A stretch of 64,000 bases of DNA from contig NZ_JACBZO010000001.1 of NCBI RefSeq assembly GCF_013409005.1, positions 1 to 64,000 on the forward strand, in the 5' to 3' direction. Under the pieces are notes generated by a model, which was not told the DNA's origin, searched no databases, and worked only from the letters and a program-made list of their open reading frames with translations. The translations under genes and the position numbers were made by a program. Positions 49,294-59,430 of the stretch are shown in pieces; positions within the stretch are counted from its first letter, which is position 1, and every line of letters begins with the position of its first letter. The DNA is from Demequina lutea. Its GTDB lineage: Bacteria; Actinomycetota; Actinomycetes; Actinomycetales; Demequinaceae.

Positions 49294-50754
49294 CTAGGCC
49301 CGCGCAGACCACCACGTCCGGAGCTCCTCTTGCGCACGCTCGGTCCCAAGCGGGCCGTGCTCCATCCGCAGTTCAAGCAAGAACTTGTAGGCATCGCCGA
49401 CGGCGCGACCGGGGCCGATGCCCAGGGTCTCCATGATCTCCGTGCCGTCGAGATCGGGGCGGATCGCGTCGATCTCCTCCTTGGCTCGCAGTTCCGCGAT
49501 GCGGGCCTCGAGGTCGTCGTAGGCGAAAGCCAAACGCTCGGCCTTGCGTCGATTTCGCGTGGTGACATCAGCCCGCGTGAGCCGATGCAGTCGCTCGAGC
49601 TGATCGCCCGCGTCCGTCACGTACCGCCTCACCGCGGAGTCGGACCAGCGCGCCTCGCCATATCCGTGAAACCGCAGATGCAGCTCGGTGAGATGGGCAA
49701 CCGCCTTGATCACGTCCTTTTCGAACCGCAGGGCCTTGAGCCTCTTCGTGGCGATCTTGGCGCCAACCACCTCATGGTGATGAAAACTGACGACGCCGCC
49801 AGGCTCGAGCCGACGCGTCGCGGGCTTACCGACGTCATGCATCAGAGCGGCTAGTCGCAGCACCAGGTCGGGCGAAGGTACCGCGCCGTCGTCGCCAGTC
49901 TCCAGATCGATGGCCTGTTCAATCACCGTGAGCGTGTGTTGGTAAACGTCCTTGTGGTGGTGGTGCTCGTCGACCTCGAGTTGGAGAGCGGGCAACTCGG
50001 GGAGCACATGCGCGGCAATCCCCGAATCGACAAGGGCGGTGAGTCCCGCCCTGACGTCGGCGCCCATGAGCAGCTTGGTGAGCTCGTCTCGCACGCGCTC
50101 CGCCGAGACGATCGTGATGCGGTCGGCCATCCGGCCCATCGCGGCAAACGTGGCCGGCTCAATCTCGAAGCCGAGTTGAGAAACGAAACGCGCGGCCCGC
50201 ATCATGCGCAAGGGGTCATCGCCGAACGACACGTCGGCACCCACGGGAGTGCGCAGCAGCCCACCCGCGAGGTCATCCAGGCCACCGAAGGGATCGATGA
50301 ACTCGCCGGTTGCTACCCGCAGCGCCATCGCATTAATAGTGAAGTCGCGCCGTGCGAGGTCGCCCTCCAACGAGTCGCCAAAAGCGACCACGGGCTTGCG
50401 CGTCACCCCGTCGTATTCGTCCGCACGGAATGTCGTGATTTCGACGACGAGGTCGTTCCTCTTGCCGCCGATGGTTCCGAAGTCGCGCCCCATGTCCCAC
50501 GTGGCCTTGGTCCAGCGGGACAACAGGGCCTCGGTCTCGTCCGGCCGTGCCGAGGTCGCAAAGTCGAGGTCGGCACTCGAGCGCCCCAGAAAGGCGTCGC
50601 GCACAGGACCGCCCACAAGGACCAGGTCGTGGCCCGCGTCGACGAAGGTCTCGGCGAGTTCCATGACCTCGGGAGGAAGAACGACGTTGAGCGCCTCGGC
50701 ACGCGCAACCAACACGTTGCGAGGGGGAACAACGGGTGGTGTGGGCCGAGTCAT
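49294..50754 (-). CDS. cca: CCA tRNA nucleotidyltransferase
   Basis: Adds or repairs the 3'-CCA of tRNAs without a template. The 486-residue protein has the class II signature LVLVGGPVRDAFLGR with DLDFATSA (two catalytic Asp), RRDFTINAMAL, the PFGGLDDL motif and DDPLRMMRAARFVSQL. A C-terminal HD domain (LAALMHDVGKPATRR) follows. ATG 50754 is chosen because the upstream extension is atypical. It begins the conserved actinobacterial series cca / Nudix / DUF6049 / murJ, with the Nudix gene divergent. Confidence 0.95.
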   Translation of the reverse strand: MTRPTPPVVPPRNVLVARAEALNVVLPPEVMELAETFVDAGHDLVLVGGPVRDAFLGRSSADLDFATSARPDETEALLSRWTKATWDMGRDFGTIGGKRNDLVVEITTFRADEYDGVTRKPVVAFGDSLEGDLARRDFTINAMALRVATGEFIDPFGGLDDLAGGLLRTPVGADVSFGDDPLRMMRAARFVSQLGFEIEPATFAAMGRMADRITIVSAERVRDELTKLLMGADVRAGLTALVDSGIAAHVLPELPALQLEVDEHHHHKDVYQHTLTVIEQAIDLETGDDGAVPSPDLVLRLAALMHDVGKPATRRLEPGGVVSFHHHEVVGAKIATKRLKALRFEKDVIKAVAHLTELHLRFHGYGEARWSDSAVRRYVTDAGDQLERLHRLTRADVTTRNRRKAERLAFAYDDLEARIAELRAKEEIDAIRPDLDGTEIMETLGIGPGRAVGDAYKFLLELRMEHGPLGTERAQEELRTWWSARA

Positions 50755-50881
50755 GGGCACCAGTCTCCCATCGGACGCGCTCGACGCGGCGCGGACCCGA
50801 TCCCGATCCGCGGAAGACACGGCGCACGCTTCGGCCGCCCACGCGCCCGGGACCGCGTTCGCGCCCAGTTAGAGTTGGGCC

Positions 50882-51421
50882 ATGCCGGACTTGCCGATCC
50901 CCCGTCCTGGCCGCATGCCGCGGCCTCCGGTGGGCGCCGCGACCAAGAAGCGCCGCATCCTGCGCGTCGCGGGCCAGTTGCCTGTATCGCGCGAGGTCTC
51001 CGCTGGCGGTGTTGCCGTGAGGGTTGACGATGGTGTTGCGTACGTGGCATGCATCGGCCGCCGCAACCGCTCGGGACGCCTGGAATGGTGCCTCCCAAAG
51101 GGGCATATTGAGGCAGGCGAAACTCCCGAGATCGCCGCGATTCGCGAGGTCGCCGAAGAGACCGGAATCTCGTCGGAAATTCTGCAGCCCCTTGGCGTGA
51201 TCGACTACTGGTTCACTGGCGACGACCGCCGGGTTCACAAGAAGGTCCATCATTTCTTGATGGAAGCGATCGAGGGCGACATTACGACGGAGAACGATCC
51301 GGACCACGAAGCCGAGGTCGCCGCCTGGATCCCGATCGCAGACCTCGGCACTCGACTCGCGTTCCCCAATGAGCGGAAGATGGCGCTCTTGGCAGCAGAG
51401 TTGCTGACCGCGCGGTCGTGA
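50882..51421 (+). CDS. Nudix hydrolase
   Basis: 179 residues with a perfect Nudix box (GHIEAGETPEIAAIREVAEE, then TGI) near residue 78, which binds the metal and hydrolyses nucleoside diphosphates linked to X. The N-terminal 30 residues are basic and Pro-rich. It occupies the position of the MutT4-type gene upstream of murJ in mycobacteria. The stop overlaps the start of the DUF6049-like gene. The substrate may be an oxidised nucleotide or a diadenosine polyphosphate, and sequence alone does not decide. Confidence 0.92.
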   Translation: MPDLPIPRPGRMPRPPVGAATKKRRILRVAGQLPVSREVSAGGVAVRVDDGVAYVACIGRRNRSGRLEWCLPKGHIEAGETPEIAAIREVAEETGISSEILQPLGVIDYWFTGDDRRVHKKVHHFLMEAIEGDITTENDPDHEAEVAAWIPIADLGTRLAFPNERKMALLAAELLTARS

Positions 51422-53349
51422 TGAGGCCCAACCGCGTGATCCGCGCTCTCGCCGCCATCGCGGTGGCGGGACTCGTGGCGCTCACCGGCTCGGCGGCGCT
51501 CGCCGCGACCCAGACCCCGACCCCGGCCCCCACGCCGACGCCGCGCGATCAGACCATCCCCGGCCTCTCCGTCCAGATGGCGGGAGACATTCCCGCGAGC
51601 GCAAACTCCCAGACGCCCTACGCGGTGATGGTCGAGGCAATCTCGACGCTCCAGACGGTGAATAACGCGACGGTGACCCTCTCGATGACGAACGCCCCGT
51701 TTGCAGATATTGCGGAGCTGACGGCCTTCGGCGCCTCGCCTTCTGACACGCCGGTCCGCCTGCTGTCCAGTTCCCCCGTCTCCGATGGCACCCCCAGCGG
51801 GGGCCAGTTGCAGGCCGGCACACACACGAGCACGACGATCATGATTCCCGCTGGCGGATTTGGCCTGCCGACCGACGCACCCGGCGTCTACGGCGTGGTC
51901 GTAAAGCTCACGGTAGACGGGCAGTCCGTCTGGACGCGTGCGACCCCCCTGACCTGGCAGCCCTCGGCGCTGCCTCAACTGGCGGTCACCGCGGTGGCCT
52001 CCATTACCGGCGCCGCGTCGAGGGTCGCCGGGTTGCTCGTCGCGGCCTCCGACCCGCGTGTTGCCCTGCTCGTCGACCCCACGGCCCTGACGGAGGAGCA
52101 ACGCCTGTCCTTGGACGGACGCGAGGCCTACGCGCTGCCTGCCGCAAACATCGACGTCACGAGCGCCGCGCACGCCGACACCCCTGGCCTCATTGAGGAT
52201 GCCGTCAGCCGCAGTCGCGGGGTCAGTAACCTCCAGTGGATCGCCGTCGCTGCCGCCACGGATGAATCCACCGTCTCCGCGGCCACCAAAGAGGGCGCGG
52301 CCGCGGTACTCGTCGACGCGCGCTGGGCGGACGTCGACGCTCCCCCAGGGGGTGGCGCCTACGACGCCGGGACGATCGACGGCGCGGCCACCGTCCCCAT
52401 CGTCGTCGCCAATCGCCCCATGTCGTCCATGCTCGCCTCACGGTCTCCGGCCGATTCGACCTCCACCGCGTGGGTGCTGGCTCAGGCCGCATTCGTGGCG
52501 AGCTCTGGCGCGGGCTCGGTAGTCGTGGCACCCGGGGACGGCTGGAGTGTCGAGGGCACTCGTCCCTCGCGGGCACTCAGGGCGCTGTTGGATGCCCCGT
52601 TCGTCACCTCACGTCCTCTGTCTGCGGTCCTGTCCGCGCCGGACCACCCATCCATCAAACTCCCGGCCCTCACCACGAAGCCAAGCGACGCCGCCGCCGA
52701 CGACGTGGTGGGCGCGGTCTCCGCCCTCACACGCCTCGACGACCTGGCAAAGGCCACCACCAAATCGTCGAAGGTGATCGCGGATGCGGAGCGGGGGGTG
52801 CTCGAGTCGCTTTCGTTGTCAAACAGGGTGGACCTGGCGTACCGCGCCGCCCAAACGACCGCGGCCCGCGACGCCGCCAACACCGCGCTGGCATCCGTGA
52901 CGGTGACATCGGGCTCGCGGCTGCTCCTCGTGTCTTCGTCGGGTTCGGTACCGATCACCGTCAGCAACTCGCTCGACGTCCCCGTCACCGTCAGGCTCGC
53001 CGTGACCTCGCTATCGCCAATACTGCGCACCAAAGAGCAACCGACCGTGACCATCGACGCAAAATCGGACACCATGGTGAAGGTGCCCGTGGCGGCGATC
53101 TCGAGCGGCGACGTCGACTTGTCAGTCGCGCTGCGAACCGAGAGTGGCGCGACCCTCGCGGTCGCCGAGACCCTCCGTGTCCGCGTGCGTGCCGCGTGGG
53201 GAAACCTGACCACTGGAGTCTTCACCGCTGCGCTCGTCGTTCTGCTGATCGCCGGCCTGTTCAGAACCATTAGGCGCGGTCGCAAGGACACCCGATTGCG
53301 GCCCACGACGGAGACCCCCGTGGCGGGTGCGTCGGACGACGACGCCTGA
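51418..53349 (+). CDS. DUF6049-like secreted membrane-anchored protein
   Basis: 643 residues from GTG 51418, which overlaps the Nudix stop (ATG 51421 follows directly). A signal peptide (residues about 8-30, ending ALAATQ), a Pro/Thr linker, a large extracytoplasmic domain rich in Ala/Ser/Thr/Val, and one C-terminal TM segment (LTTGVFTAALVVLLIAGLF) before a basic tail. Its place between the Nudix gene and murJ is the same as mycobacterial Rv3909, and a murJ-linked envelope role is likely but unproven. It has no catalytic motif that I can recognise. Confidence 0.82.
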   Translation: MMRPNRVIRALAAIAVAGLVALTGSAALAATQTPTPAPTPTPRDQTIPGLSVQMAGDIPASANSQTPYAVMVEAISTLQTVNNATVTLSMTNAPFADIAELTAFGASPSDTPVRLLSSSPVSDGTPSGGQLQAGTHTSTTIMIPAGGFGLPTDAPGVYGVVVKLTVDGQSVWTRATPLTWQPSALPQLAVTAVASITGAASRVAGLLVAASDPRVALLVDPTALTEEQRLSLDGREAYALPAANIDVTSAAHADTPGLIEDAVSRSRGVSNLQWIAVAAATDESTVSAATKEGAAAVLVDARWADVDAPPGGGAYDAGTIDGAATVPIVVANRPMSSMLASRSPADSTSTAWVLAQAAFVASSGAGSVVVAPGDGWSVEGTRPSRALRALLDAPFVTSRPLSAVLSAPDHPSIKLPALTTKPSDAAADDVVGAVSALTRLDDLAKATTKSSKVIADAERGVLESLSLSNRVDLAYRAAQTTAARDAANTALASVTVTSGSRLLLVSSSGSVPITVSNSLDVPVTVRLAVTSLSPILRTKEQPTVTIDAKSDTMVKVPVAAISSGDVDLSVALRTESGATLAVAETLRVRVRAAWGNLTTGVFTAALVVLLIAGLFRTIRRGRKDTRLRPTTETPVAGASDDDA

Positions 53350-53368
53350 TCTCCCGCACAATGACACC

Positions 53369-55135
53369 ATGACGACCGACGATCCTGGCGCGTTGATGCC
53401 CGTTGACCTTCCGACGGCGGGGAGCCTTGGCCTCGCCGGCGGCAGCGAGAAGCCCCCCGCGAGCGTCGGCCGCCACACGGCCATCATGGCGGCGGGCACG
53501 CTCGTCTCCAGGGTCCTTGGCGTGGTGCGAGGGATGTTGCTCACCATCGACATCGGCGTCACAGGGATCGCGGCAGACTCCTACTCGGTCGCCAACAGGC
53601 TCCCCAACGTCATGTACGCCGTACTCGCCGCTGGCGTACTCAACGCGGTGCTCGTGCCCCAGATCGTCAAGGCCTTCCGCGGCGGGAGCGAGCGCACTAT
53701 CCACCGCATCCTCACCTTGGGTGGAGTGGGCATCCTCGTCGCGACCACGGTGCTCACGCTCATGGCGGAATTTTGGGTCAGGTTCTACTCCCACACTTGG
53801 GGTCCCGACCAGACAGCCCTTGCGACCGCCTTCGCGCTCTGGTGCATTCCGCAACTGTTCTTCTACGGCCTCTACACGCTCTTTGGCCAGGTGCTCAACG
53901 CGCGCGAGCAGTTCGGGTGGTTCATGTGGGCACCCGTCGCGAACAACGTCGTCGCGATCGCAGGCCTTGTGGTGTACTACAAGCTTTTTGGCGGGTACGC
54001 CTACGACGAGAACGCGACCATCTCCACCATCGTGAGCGACTGGACCACTCCCAAGATCCTCCTCGTGGCGGCCGTTGCCACGCTAGGCATCGCCGCGCAG
54101 GCCCTGATTCTCATCCCACCGATGATCAAGGGCGGCTACCGCTGGCGCTGGGTCTGGCGGGGCCCCAAGGGCGAACTCAGCGTCGTGGCGAAGGTCGCGT
54201 CGTGGGCACTCGGAGCAGTGCTCGTCGAACAGGTGACCGTGTGGTTCGCCAGCAACGTGGCAACCGCGGCGACCGCGGCGTCTTCACCGGTGGACCCCGT
54301 GACGCACATCGCGAGCCAACCCGATCCCTCCATCGCAGGGTCGGCCGCCTACGACTACGCGCTTAGCTTCTTCTTGGTGCCCCACTCGCTCGTCACGATC
54401 TCCCTGATGACGGTGTTGTTCACGCAGATGTCCCGCCACGTCGCCTCCGGAAGACTCGACCGCCTGCGCGAGGTGACGAGCGAAGGCGTGCGCACCATCG
54501 GCGTCTTCACGATGTTCGCGGGCGCCGCCATGATCGTCGCCTCGCCGCACCTGGTCCGCGTCCTCGCGCCCAGTGTTTCGGGCGAGTCGGTGGACGCCGT
54601 GGCGTGGGTGCTCGCGATCATGAGCCTCGGCCTCGTCCCGCTCGGCGCCTCGGTGATGCTCAAGCAGGCCTACTTTGCGCTCGAAGACGCTCGCACGGTC
54701 TTCCTCATTCAGATCCCCATGACGATCGCGTTGCTCGCGGTCGCCTACGCCGTCAAGGGGACGATGGATCCCCTCTGGTGGGTGAGGGGTGTGGCTTTGG
54801 GCATGCTGGCCACGAACCTGGTGGCGGTGGTCTTGAGGTTCTGGGGCCTCAACCGGCGCCTGGGCGGCATGGACCTCAAGCGCATCACCACGACCCACCT
54901 CAAGGCGGCTGTGGCCGCGTCACTCGCCGCGGTCGCGGGCGTGGCCATCCTGATGGCCGGGCCACACTCCTGGAACCAAGAGGGTCTTTCGGCCGTCATG
55001 ACCAGCGCCGGGATGTCGGGGGCAATTTCGCTCTCGATGTTTGTCGTGTATGCCGCCGCGAGCCGGTTCCTGGGCATCTCTGAAGCGACCGCGGTCGCGC
55101 AGGCCGTGACACGTCGTTTGCGCCGCGTACGATGA
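53369..55135 (+). CDS. murJ: Lipid II flippase MurJ (MviN family)
   Basis: 588-residue membrane protein with about fourteen hydrophobic segments, which moves lipid II across the membrane. MurJ landmarks are GTLVSRVLGVVRGML near residue 44, DSYSVANRLPNVMYAVLAAG near 70 and ALWCIPQLFFYGLYTLFGQV near 160. It lacks a fused kinase domain; the downstream gene supplies that. ATG 53369 is selected, as the frame is open upstream to 53327 without family support. It follows the DUF6049-like gene by 19 nt. Confidence 0.94.
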   Translation: MTTDDPGALMPVDLPTAGSLGLAGGSEKPPASVGRHTAIMAAGTLVSRVLGVVRGMLLTIDIGVTGIAADSYSVANRLPNVMYAVLAAGVLNAVLVPQIVKAFRGGSERTIHRILTLGGVGILVATTVLTLMAEFWVRFYSHTWGPDQTALATAFALWCIPQLFFYGLYTLFGQVLNAREQFGWFMWAPVANNVVAIAGLVVYYKLFGGYAYDENATISTIVSDWTTPKILLVAAVATLGIAAQALILIPPMIKGGYRWRWVWRGPKGELSVVAKVASWALGAVLVEQVTVWFASNVATAATAASSPVDPVTHIASQPDPSIAGSAAYDYALSFFLVPHSLVTISLMTVLFTQMSRHVASGRLDRLREVTSEGVRTIGVFTMFAGAAMIVASPHLVRVLAPSVSGESVDAVAWVLAIMSLGLVPLGASVMLKQAYFALEDARTVFLIQIPMTIALLAVAYAVKGTMDPLWWVRGVALGMLATNLVAVVLRFWGLNRRLGGMDLKRITTTHLKAAVAASLAAVAGVAILMAGPHSWNQEGLSAVMTSAGMSGAISLSMFVVYAAASRFLGISEATAVAQAVTRRLRRVR

Positions 55136-55163
55136 TGCGGTCGTCGAGTGTCATGAGGTGATT

Positions 55164-56546
55164 GTGCAGGCCGGGGAGACCATCGCGCGCCGCTACGTCT
55201 TGGCGCGCGCCGACGAAGAGTACTTGCCTGGCCTGGTCAGGTATGTCGCGAGGGACACGCGACTCGATGTCGACGTGACGGTCGACATCGTCACGTGCCG
55301 GGCGCCGAGCGCGGTGATCCGCGCGGCGCAACAGGCGCGGGTGTTGCGCGACAAGCGGCTGAATCGCGTGCTCTCAGCCGGAATCGAACGCCGCGGCAAC
55401 GAGCGCACCTTCTACGTCGTCACCGAGCGGCCTAGCGGAGTCAGGCTCGACGAGCTGCTGGGGAACATTGCGTTTGCCCCGGCAAGCGCCGCCGCGTCCA
55501 TCGGTGAAGCCGCGGCCGCGCTGGCGACCGTGGCGAGCACGGGCGTGCATCACGGACTGGTGCGCGCCGAATCCATCACGATCACCGAGCAGGGCAGGGT
55601 GATGGTCAGCGGACTGGGCATCGACGGCGTGATTGCGGCGCAGTCCGGTCGCGCGAAGGTCCGGAACGAACGCACCGACGCCGTGGCGCTGGCGAACCTC
55701 TACCTCGCCGCGATTACGGCCATGGATCCCGCCGAGGTTACCGAGGCGGACATTCCCACCGACGTGCCGCTGGACGCAAGGAACTTGTGTCACGCGCTGA
55801 TCAAGGGCGCCGGTCCCACGTCCCTTGCCGATGTCACCGCCGCGCTCGGCACAGGCGATTCACGGATTCTTAAGGCTCTGGTTGCGGAGGCGCCCTCGCT
55901 GTGGTGGCCGCGATCGCCGGTCATCCCCGCTCCCTCGCCGCAGGGCGACGTCGAGGAAGGTCCCGCCCACGACCGTGTCGAAGGCGAGCCCGATCTCGAG
56001 GACGCTGGCGTTGGCGACGACGACATCGTCGACGCTGGGCCCGTCGACGCTGGGCCCGTCGACACCGCGCTTGTTGACGATGAGCTTGTTGACAATGAAC
56101 TTGTCAACGCCGACCTGGTCGCCGCCAAGGCGGCCGGCTCCGACGTCATCGACGCCGACATCGTCGACCTGGTGCTCGAACGGCCCCGCACCCGCTTCGG
56201 ACGAGCGGTTGACGATCTGGACGAGTTCCACGACATCGTCGCAGCTCAGAATGTGGGGACCCAACGGTCCGTCGCGGAGGCGCTCCTCGAACGCCTAAGC
56301 CAACGCTTCCCCCGTTCGACCGCCTTGGCGAACGCCGCGACTGTGGCACGCCGCCGCGCCCAAGCAGCGGCCCCTCTCAACGTGGGCCCGCTGTTGCTTG
56401 CCGTGTTGCTCGTGGGCCTCTTCGTGTCCGCGGTGATTGGGGCATCGCTCATTACCAGGCCATACGTGCCCACCTTTGACGGACACGACAACCCACCTCA
56501 GACCTACCCCCCATTCACGCTCGGGCCCACACTGCCACCCCCGTAG
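55164..56546 (+). CDS. Pseudokinase-like membrane protein downstream of murJ
   Basis: 460 residues. The N-terminal 240 residues follow a Ser/Thr-kinase outline (GETIARRYVLARA, then VIRAAQQARVLRDKRLNRVL and HHGLVRAESITITEQGRVMV) but the catalytic HRD Asp and the DFG Asp are not present, so it is a pseudokinase like the C-terminal half of mycobacterial MviN. An acidic linker with repeated DAGPVDAGPVD and ELVDNELVNADLV follows, and then one TM segment (about 412-434) and a Pro-rich exterior tail. GTG 55164 with GAGG at proper distance is preferred over GTG 55158. It may recruit an FHA-domain protein when phosphorylated. Confidence 0.82.
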   Translation: MQAGETIARRYVLARADEEYLPGLVRYVARDTRLDVDVTVDIVTCRAPSAVIRAAQQARVLRDKRLNRVLSAGIERRGNERTFYVVTERPSGVRLDELLGNIAFAPASAAASIGEAAAALATVASTGVHHGLVRAESITITEQGRVMVSGLGIDGVIAAQSGRAKVRNERTDAVALANLYLAAITAMDPAEVTEADIPTDVPLDARNLCHALIKGAGPTSLADVTAALGTGDSRILKALVAEAPSLWWPRSPVIPAPSPQGDVEEGPAHDRVEGEPDLEDAGVGDDDIVDAGPVDAGPVDTALVDDELVDNELVNADLVAAKAAGSDVIDADIVDLVLERPRTRFGRAVDDLDEFHDIVAAQNVGTQRSVAEALLERLSQRFPRSTALANAATVARRRAQAAAPLNVGPLLLAVLLVGLFVSAVIGASLITRPYVPTFDGHDNPPQTYPPFTLGPTLPPP

Positions 56547-56655
56547 ACGCGTCGTCACCCAGAGGCGCGCCAACACCGGAGGTGCGCCGCACTTCGGAAT
56601 ACAGCGGGCCTAGAATCGCGTTGCAGGGTCATCTACCACTGAGAAGGTTTCACTC

Positions 56656-57639
56656 GTGACTGAGATTCGCAATGTCGTCATCGTCGGTTCTGGCCCCTCC
56701 GGCTACACCGCCGCCATCTATGCCGCCCGCGCGGGGCTGAACCCGCTCGTTATTGCCGGCTCCGTGACCGCTGGCGGCGCGCTCATGAACACGACCGAGG
56801 TGGAGAACTTTCCCGGTTTTGTGGAGGGCGTTCAGGGTCCCGAACTCATGACCGCGCTTCAGGCGCAGGCCGAGAAGTTTGGCGCCGAGATCGTCTTCGA
56901 CGACGTCACCTCGGTGGAGCTCACCGGTGACATCAAGACGGTCACGACCGGAATGGGCGCCGTTCACCAGACGCGCGCCGTGATCCTCGCCATGGGATCC
57001 GCATACCGCGAGATCGGCATCGACGACGAGAAGCGTCTCTCCGGCAAGGGCGTGAGTTGGTGCGCCACGTGCGACGGCTTCTTCTTCCGCGGCCAAGACG
57101 TCGTGGTCGTTGGCGGCGGCGACTCCGCAATGGAGGAGGCGACGTTCCTCACCCGCTTCGCCAACAAGGTCACCATCGTCCACAGGCGCGACGAGCTGCG
57201 CGCCTCCAAGGTGATGGCGGACCGCGCCAAGGCCGACCCCAAGATCGAGTTCGCGTGGAACTCCGCAGTCGAGTCCCTCGAGGGCGCCGACAAGTTGTCT
57301 GGCGTGGTCCTGCGCAATCTCGTGACCGGCGGCGAGTCCGTTATCCCTGCTACGGGTCTGTTTGTGGCAATCGGCCACGACCCCCGCAACGAACTCGTGA
57401 AGGGCGTCGTCGATCTTGACGAGGCGGGATACGTCGTGACCGAGGGAAGCACCACACTCACGAACATCCCTGGCGTGTTCGCATGTGGAGACCTGGTTGA
57501 CAGCAGGTACAGGCAGGCCATCACCGCGGCCGGTACCGGTTGCGCCGCCGCGCTCGATGCGCAACGCTGGCTCGAAGACCTTGAGGATTCCGAGCACGGA
57601 CTCGACGAGGCCGCCCTGCTCAAGGAAGGAACACGATGA
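56656..57639 (+). CDS. trxB: Thioredoxin-disulfide reductase
   Basis: FAD- and NADPH-dependent reductase of thioredoxin. The 327-residue protein starts at GTG 56656 after GAGAAGG. FAD-binding [21 protein letters not shown] at the N-terminus is cut by one residue here as [17 protein letters not shown]; the redox site is [10 protein letters not shown] near 134, the NADPH motif [13 protein letters not shown] near 151, and [10 protein letters not shown] near 275. Its stop overlaps the trxA start (ATGA), giving the coupled trxB-trxA pair found beside parAB in many actinobacteria. Confidence 0.97.
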   Translation: MTEIRNVVIVGSGPSGYTAAIYAARAGLNPLVIAGSVTAGGALMNTTEVENFPGFVEGVQGPELMTALQAQAEKFGAEIVFDDVTSVELTGDIKTVTTGMGAVHQTRAVILAMGSAYREIGIDDEKRLSGKGVSWCATCDGFFFRGQDVVVVGGGDSAMEEATFLTRFANKVTIVHRRDELRASKVMADRAKADPKIEFAWNSAVESLEGADKLSGVVLRNLVTGGESVIPATGLFVAIGHDPRNELVKGVVDLDEAGYVVTEGSTTLTNIPGVFACGDLVDSRYRQAITAAGTGCAAALDAQRWLEDLEDSEHGLDEAALLKEGTR

Positions 57640-57965
57640 GCATGATCATTAACGCCACAGTCGAGAACTTCAAGGCAGAGGTTCTCGAATCACCGATGCC
57701 CGTGGTGGTGGACTTCTGGGCGACGTGGTGCGGCCCTTGCCGCGCGGTCGCGCCGATCCTCGACGAGTTGTCCACCGAGTACGTGGGCAAGGTCAAGGTC
57801 GTCAAGGTGGACACGGAGGCGCACCCCGACATCGCGATGGCGTACGGCGTGACGTCCATCCCGACGATGCACTTCTTCAAGGACGGCGCCGTGGTCAAGA
57901 CCATTGTCGGCGCGCGCCCCAAGGCGACGCTCCAGGCACAGTTCGACGAGGTCGTCGGCGCCTAG
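57636..57965 (+). CDS. trxA: Thioredoxin
   Basis: 109-residue cytosolic thioredoxin with the canonical active site [16 protein letters not shown] at about 27-42, an internal Asp (VVDFW) and the cis-Pro in [10 protein letters not shown]. It is reduced by the TrxB encoded directly upstream, with which it is translationally coupled. In-frame start ATG 57636; a second ATG lies two codons later. Confidence 0.97.
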   Translation: MSMIINATVENFKAEVLESPMPVVVDFWATWCGPCRAVAPILDELSTEYVGKVKVVKVDTEAHPDIAMAYGVTSIPTMHFFKDGAVVKTIVGARPKATLQAQFDEVVGA

Positions 57966-58095
57966 CGCGGGAACGTCGCCCGGGTATGGGCGGGCCGGGT
58001 TTCGGCGGCTCGTCAACCGGCCTCAGGAACGTGGTGCCAGACCGCCCGGCCACGCACTTCACGATGTGCCTCGCGTTCGTGACAAACTTACGGAC

Positions 58096-59397
58096 ATGAC
58101 TCACTCGGATTCAGGGGGAACGCGACTCGACCCTTGGCTTGGGTCGTACGCCTCCCGCGCGCACAACATGCGCGCGTCCGAGATCCGGGCGCTCTTTGCG
58201 GTGGCCTCGCGACCCGAGGTCGTCTCTCTTGCGGGCGGCATGCCCTACATCGGGGGTCTGCCGCTGGAGGAGATCGGCGAGATGATGCGCCGGCTGATCG
58301 TCGAGCACGGCGAGACCGCTCTGCAGTACGGCTCGGGTCAGGGCGACGAGAACCTTCGCGAGCACATCACGCACGTCATGGCCCTCGAGGGCATTCGCGC
58401 GCACCCCGACGACGTCGTGGTCACCACGGGCTCGCAACAGGCGCTCGACCTCGTCACCACCGTCTTCATCGACCCGGGCGACGTGATCGTTGCCGAGGCG
58501 CCGTCGTACGTGGGCGCCCTTGGCGTGTTCCGCGCCCACGAGGCCGACGTCGTACACGTTCCCATGGATGAGAATGGCCTGATTCCCGTGGCCCTCGCGT
58601 CGACCCTTGCCGGGCTCAAGGCGGAGGGCCGGCGCGTCAAGTTCCTGTACACCGTGCCGAATTACCACAACCCCGGCGGCGTCACCCTGTCGCTCGAACG
58701 TCGGCCCCAGATCCTGGAGATTTGCCGCCGCTTCGGCGTCCTCGTGCTGGAGGACAACCCCTACGGCCTGCTCGGCTTCGACAGGGAGCCCCTGCCCGCG
58801 ATGAGGTCCATGGACGCCGAAGGGGTCATCTACCTGGGGTCCTTCTCGAAGACCTTCGCCCCCGGATTTCGCGTTGGCTGGGCCGCGGCGCCGCACGCGG
58901 TGCGCGACAAGCTGGTACTCGCCTCGGAGTCGGCCATCTTGTGTCCATCGAACGCCTCACAGATGGCGATCGCGAGCTACCTGGAGCACTCGGACTGGCA
59001 GGGCCAGATCAAGAAGTTCAGGGAGCAGTACCGCGAGCGCCGCGACGCGATGATCCACGCGCTTGAGGAGTTCATTCCCGAGGCATCGTGGAACGTCCCC
59101 GATGGCGGCTTCTACGTGTGGGTCAAACTCCCCGACGGGCTCGACGCGAAGGCGATGCTCCCCCGTGCCGTGACGGCCCGCGTGGCCTACGTTCCCGGCA
59201 CCGCCTTCTACTTCGACGGCTCCGGCTCGAACTACATGCGCCTCTCGTACTGCTACCCCACCCCCGAGCGGATCCGTGAGGGCGTGCAACGCCTCGCCGG
59301 CGTGGTGGAGGCCGAGATGGAGACCGTCAGGATTTTCGGCCCCGGCGCGGCAGGCGCCACCAAGACGGTGCAGTTCCCATCACCCGACCTGGCCTAG
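58096..59397 (+). CDS. Class I/II PLP-dependent aminotransferase (2-aminoadipate/MocR-like)
   Basis: 433-residue fold-type I aminotransferase. QYGSGQGDENLREHI near residue 77, TTGSQQALDLVTTVFIDPGD, the Asn/Tyr pair in TVPNYHNPGGVTLS, EDNPYGLLGF and the aldimine lysine in LGSFSKTFAPGFRVGW are all typical of the Lys-N/MocR aminotransferase group. It has no helix-turn-helix domain, so it is an enzyme and not a regulator. ATG 58096 is used; the frame upstream overlaps trxA. The substrate is probably an aliphatic or aromatic amino acid. The Ddl-like gene follows 33 nt later. Confidence 0.88.
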   Translation: MTHSDSGGTRLDPWLGSYASRAHNMRASEIRALFAVASRPEVVSLAGGMPYIGGLPLEEIGEMMRRLIVEHGETALQYGSGQGDENLREHITHVMALEGIRAHPDDVVVTTGSQQALDLVTTVFIDPGDVIVAEAPSYVGALGVFRAHEADVVHVPMDENGLIPVALASTLAGLKAEGRRVKFLYTVPNYHNPGGVTLSLERRPQILEICRRFGVLVLEDNPYGLLGFDREPLPAMRSMDAEGVIYLGSFSKTFAPGFRVGWAAAPHAVRDKLVLASESAILCPSNASQMAIASYLEHSDWQGQIKKFREQYRERRDAMIHALEEFIPEASWNVPDGGFYVWVKLPDGLDAKAMLPRAVTARVAYVPGTAFYFDGSGSNYMRLSYCYPTPERIREGVQRLAGVVEAEMETVRIFGPGAAGATKTVQFPSPDLA

Positions 59398-59430
59398 CGC
59401 CACCCCCTGGCGAAGCGAGAAGGAGACGAA

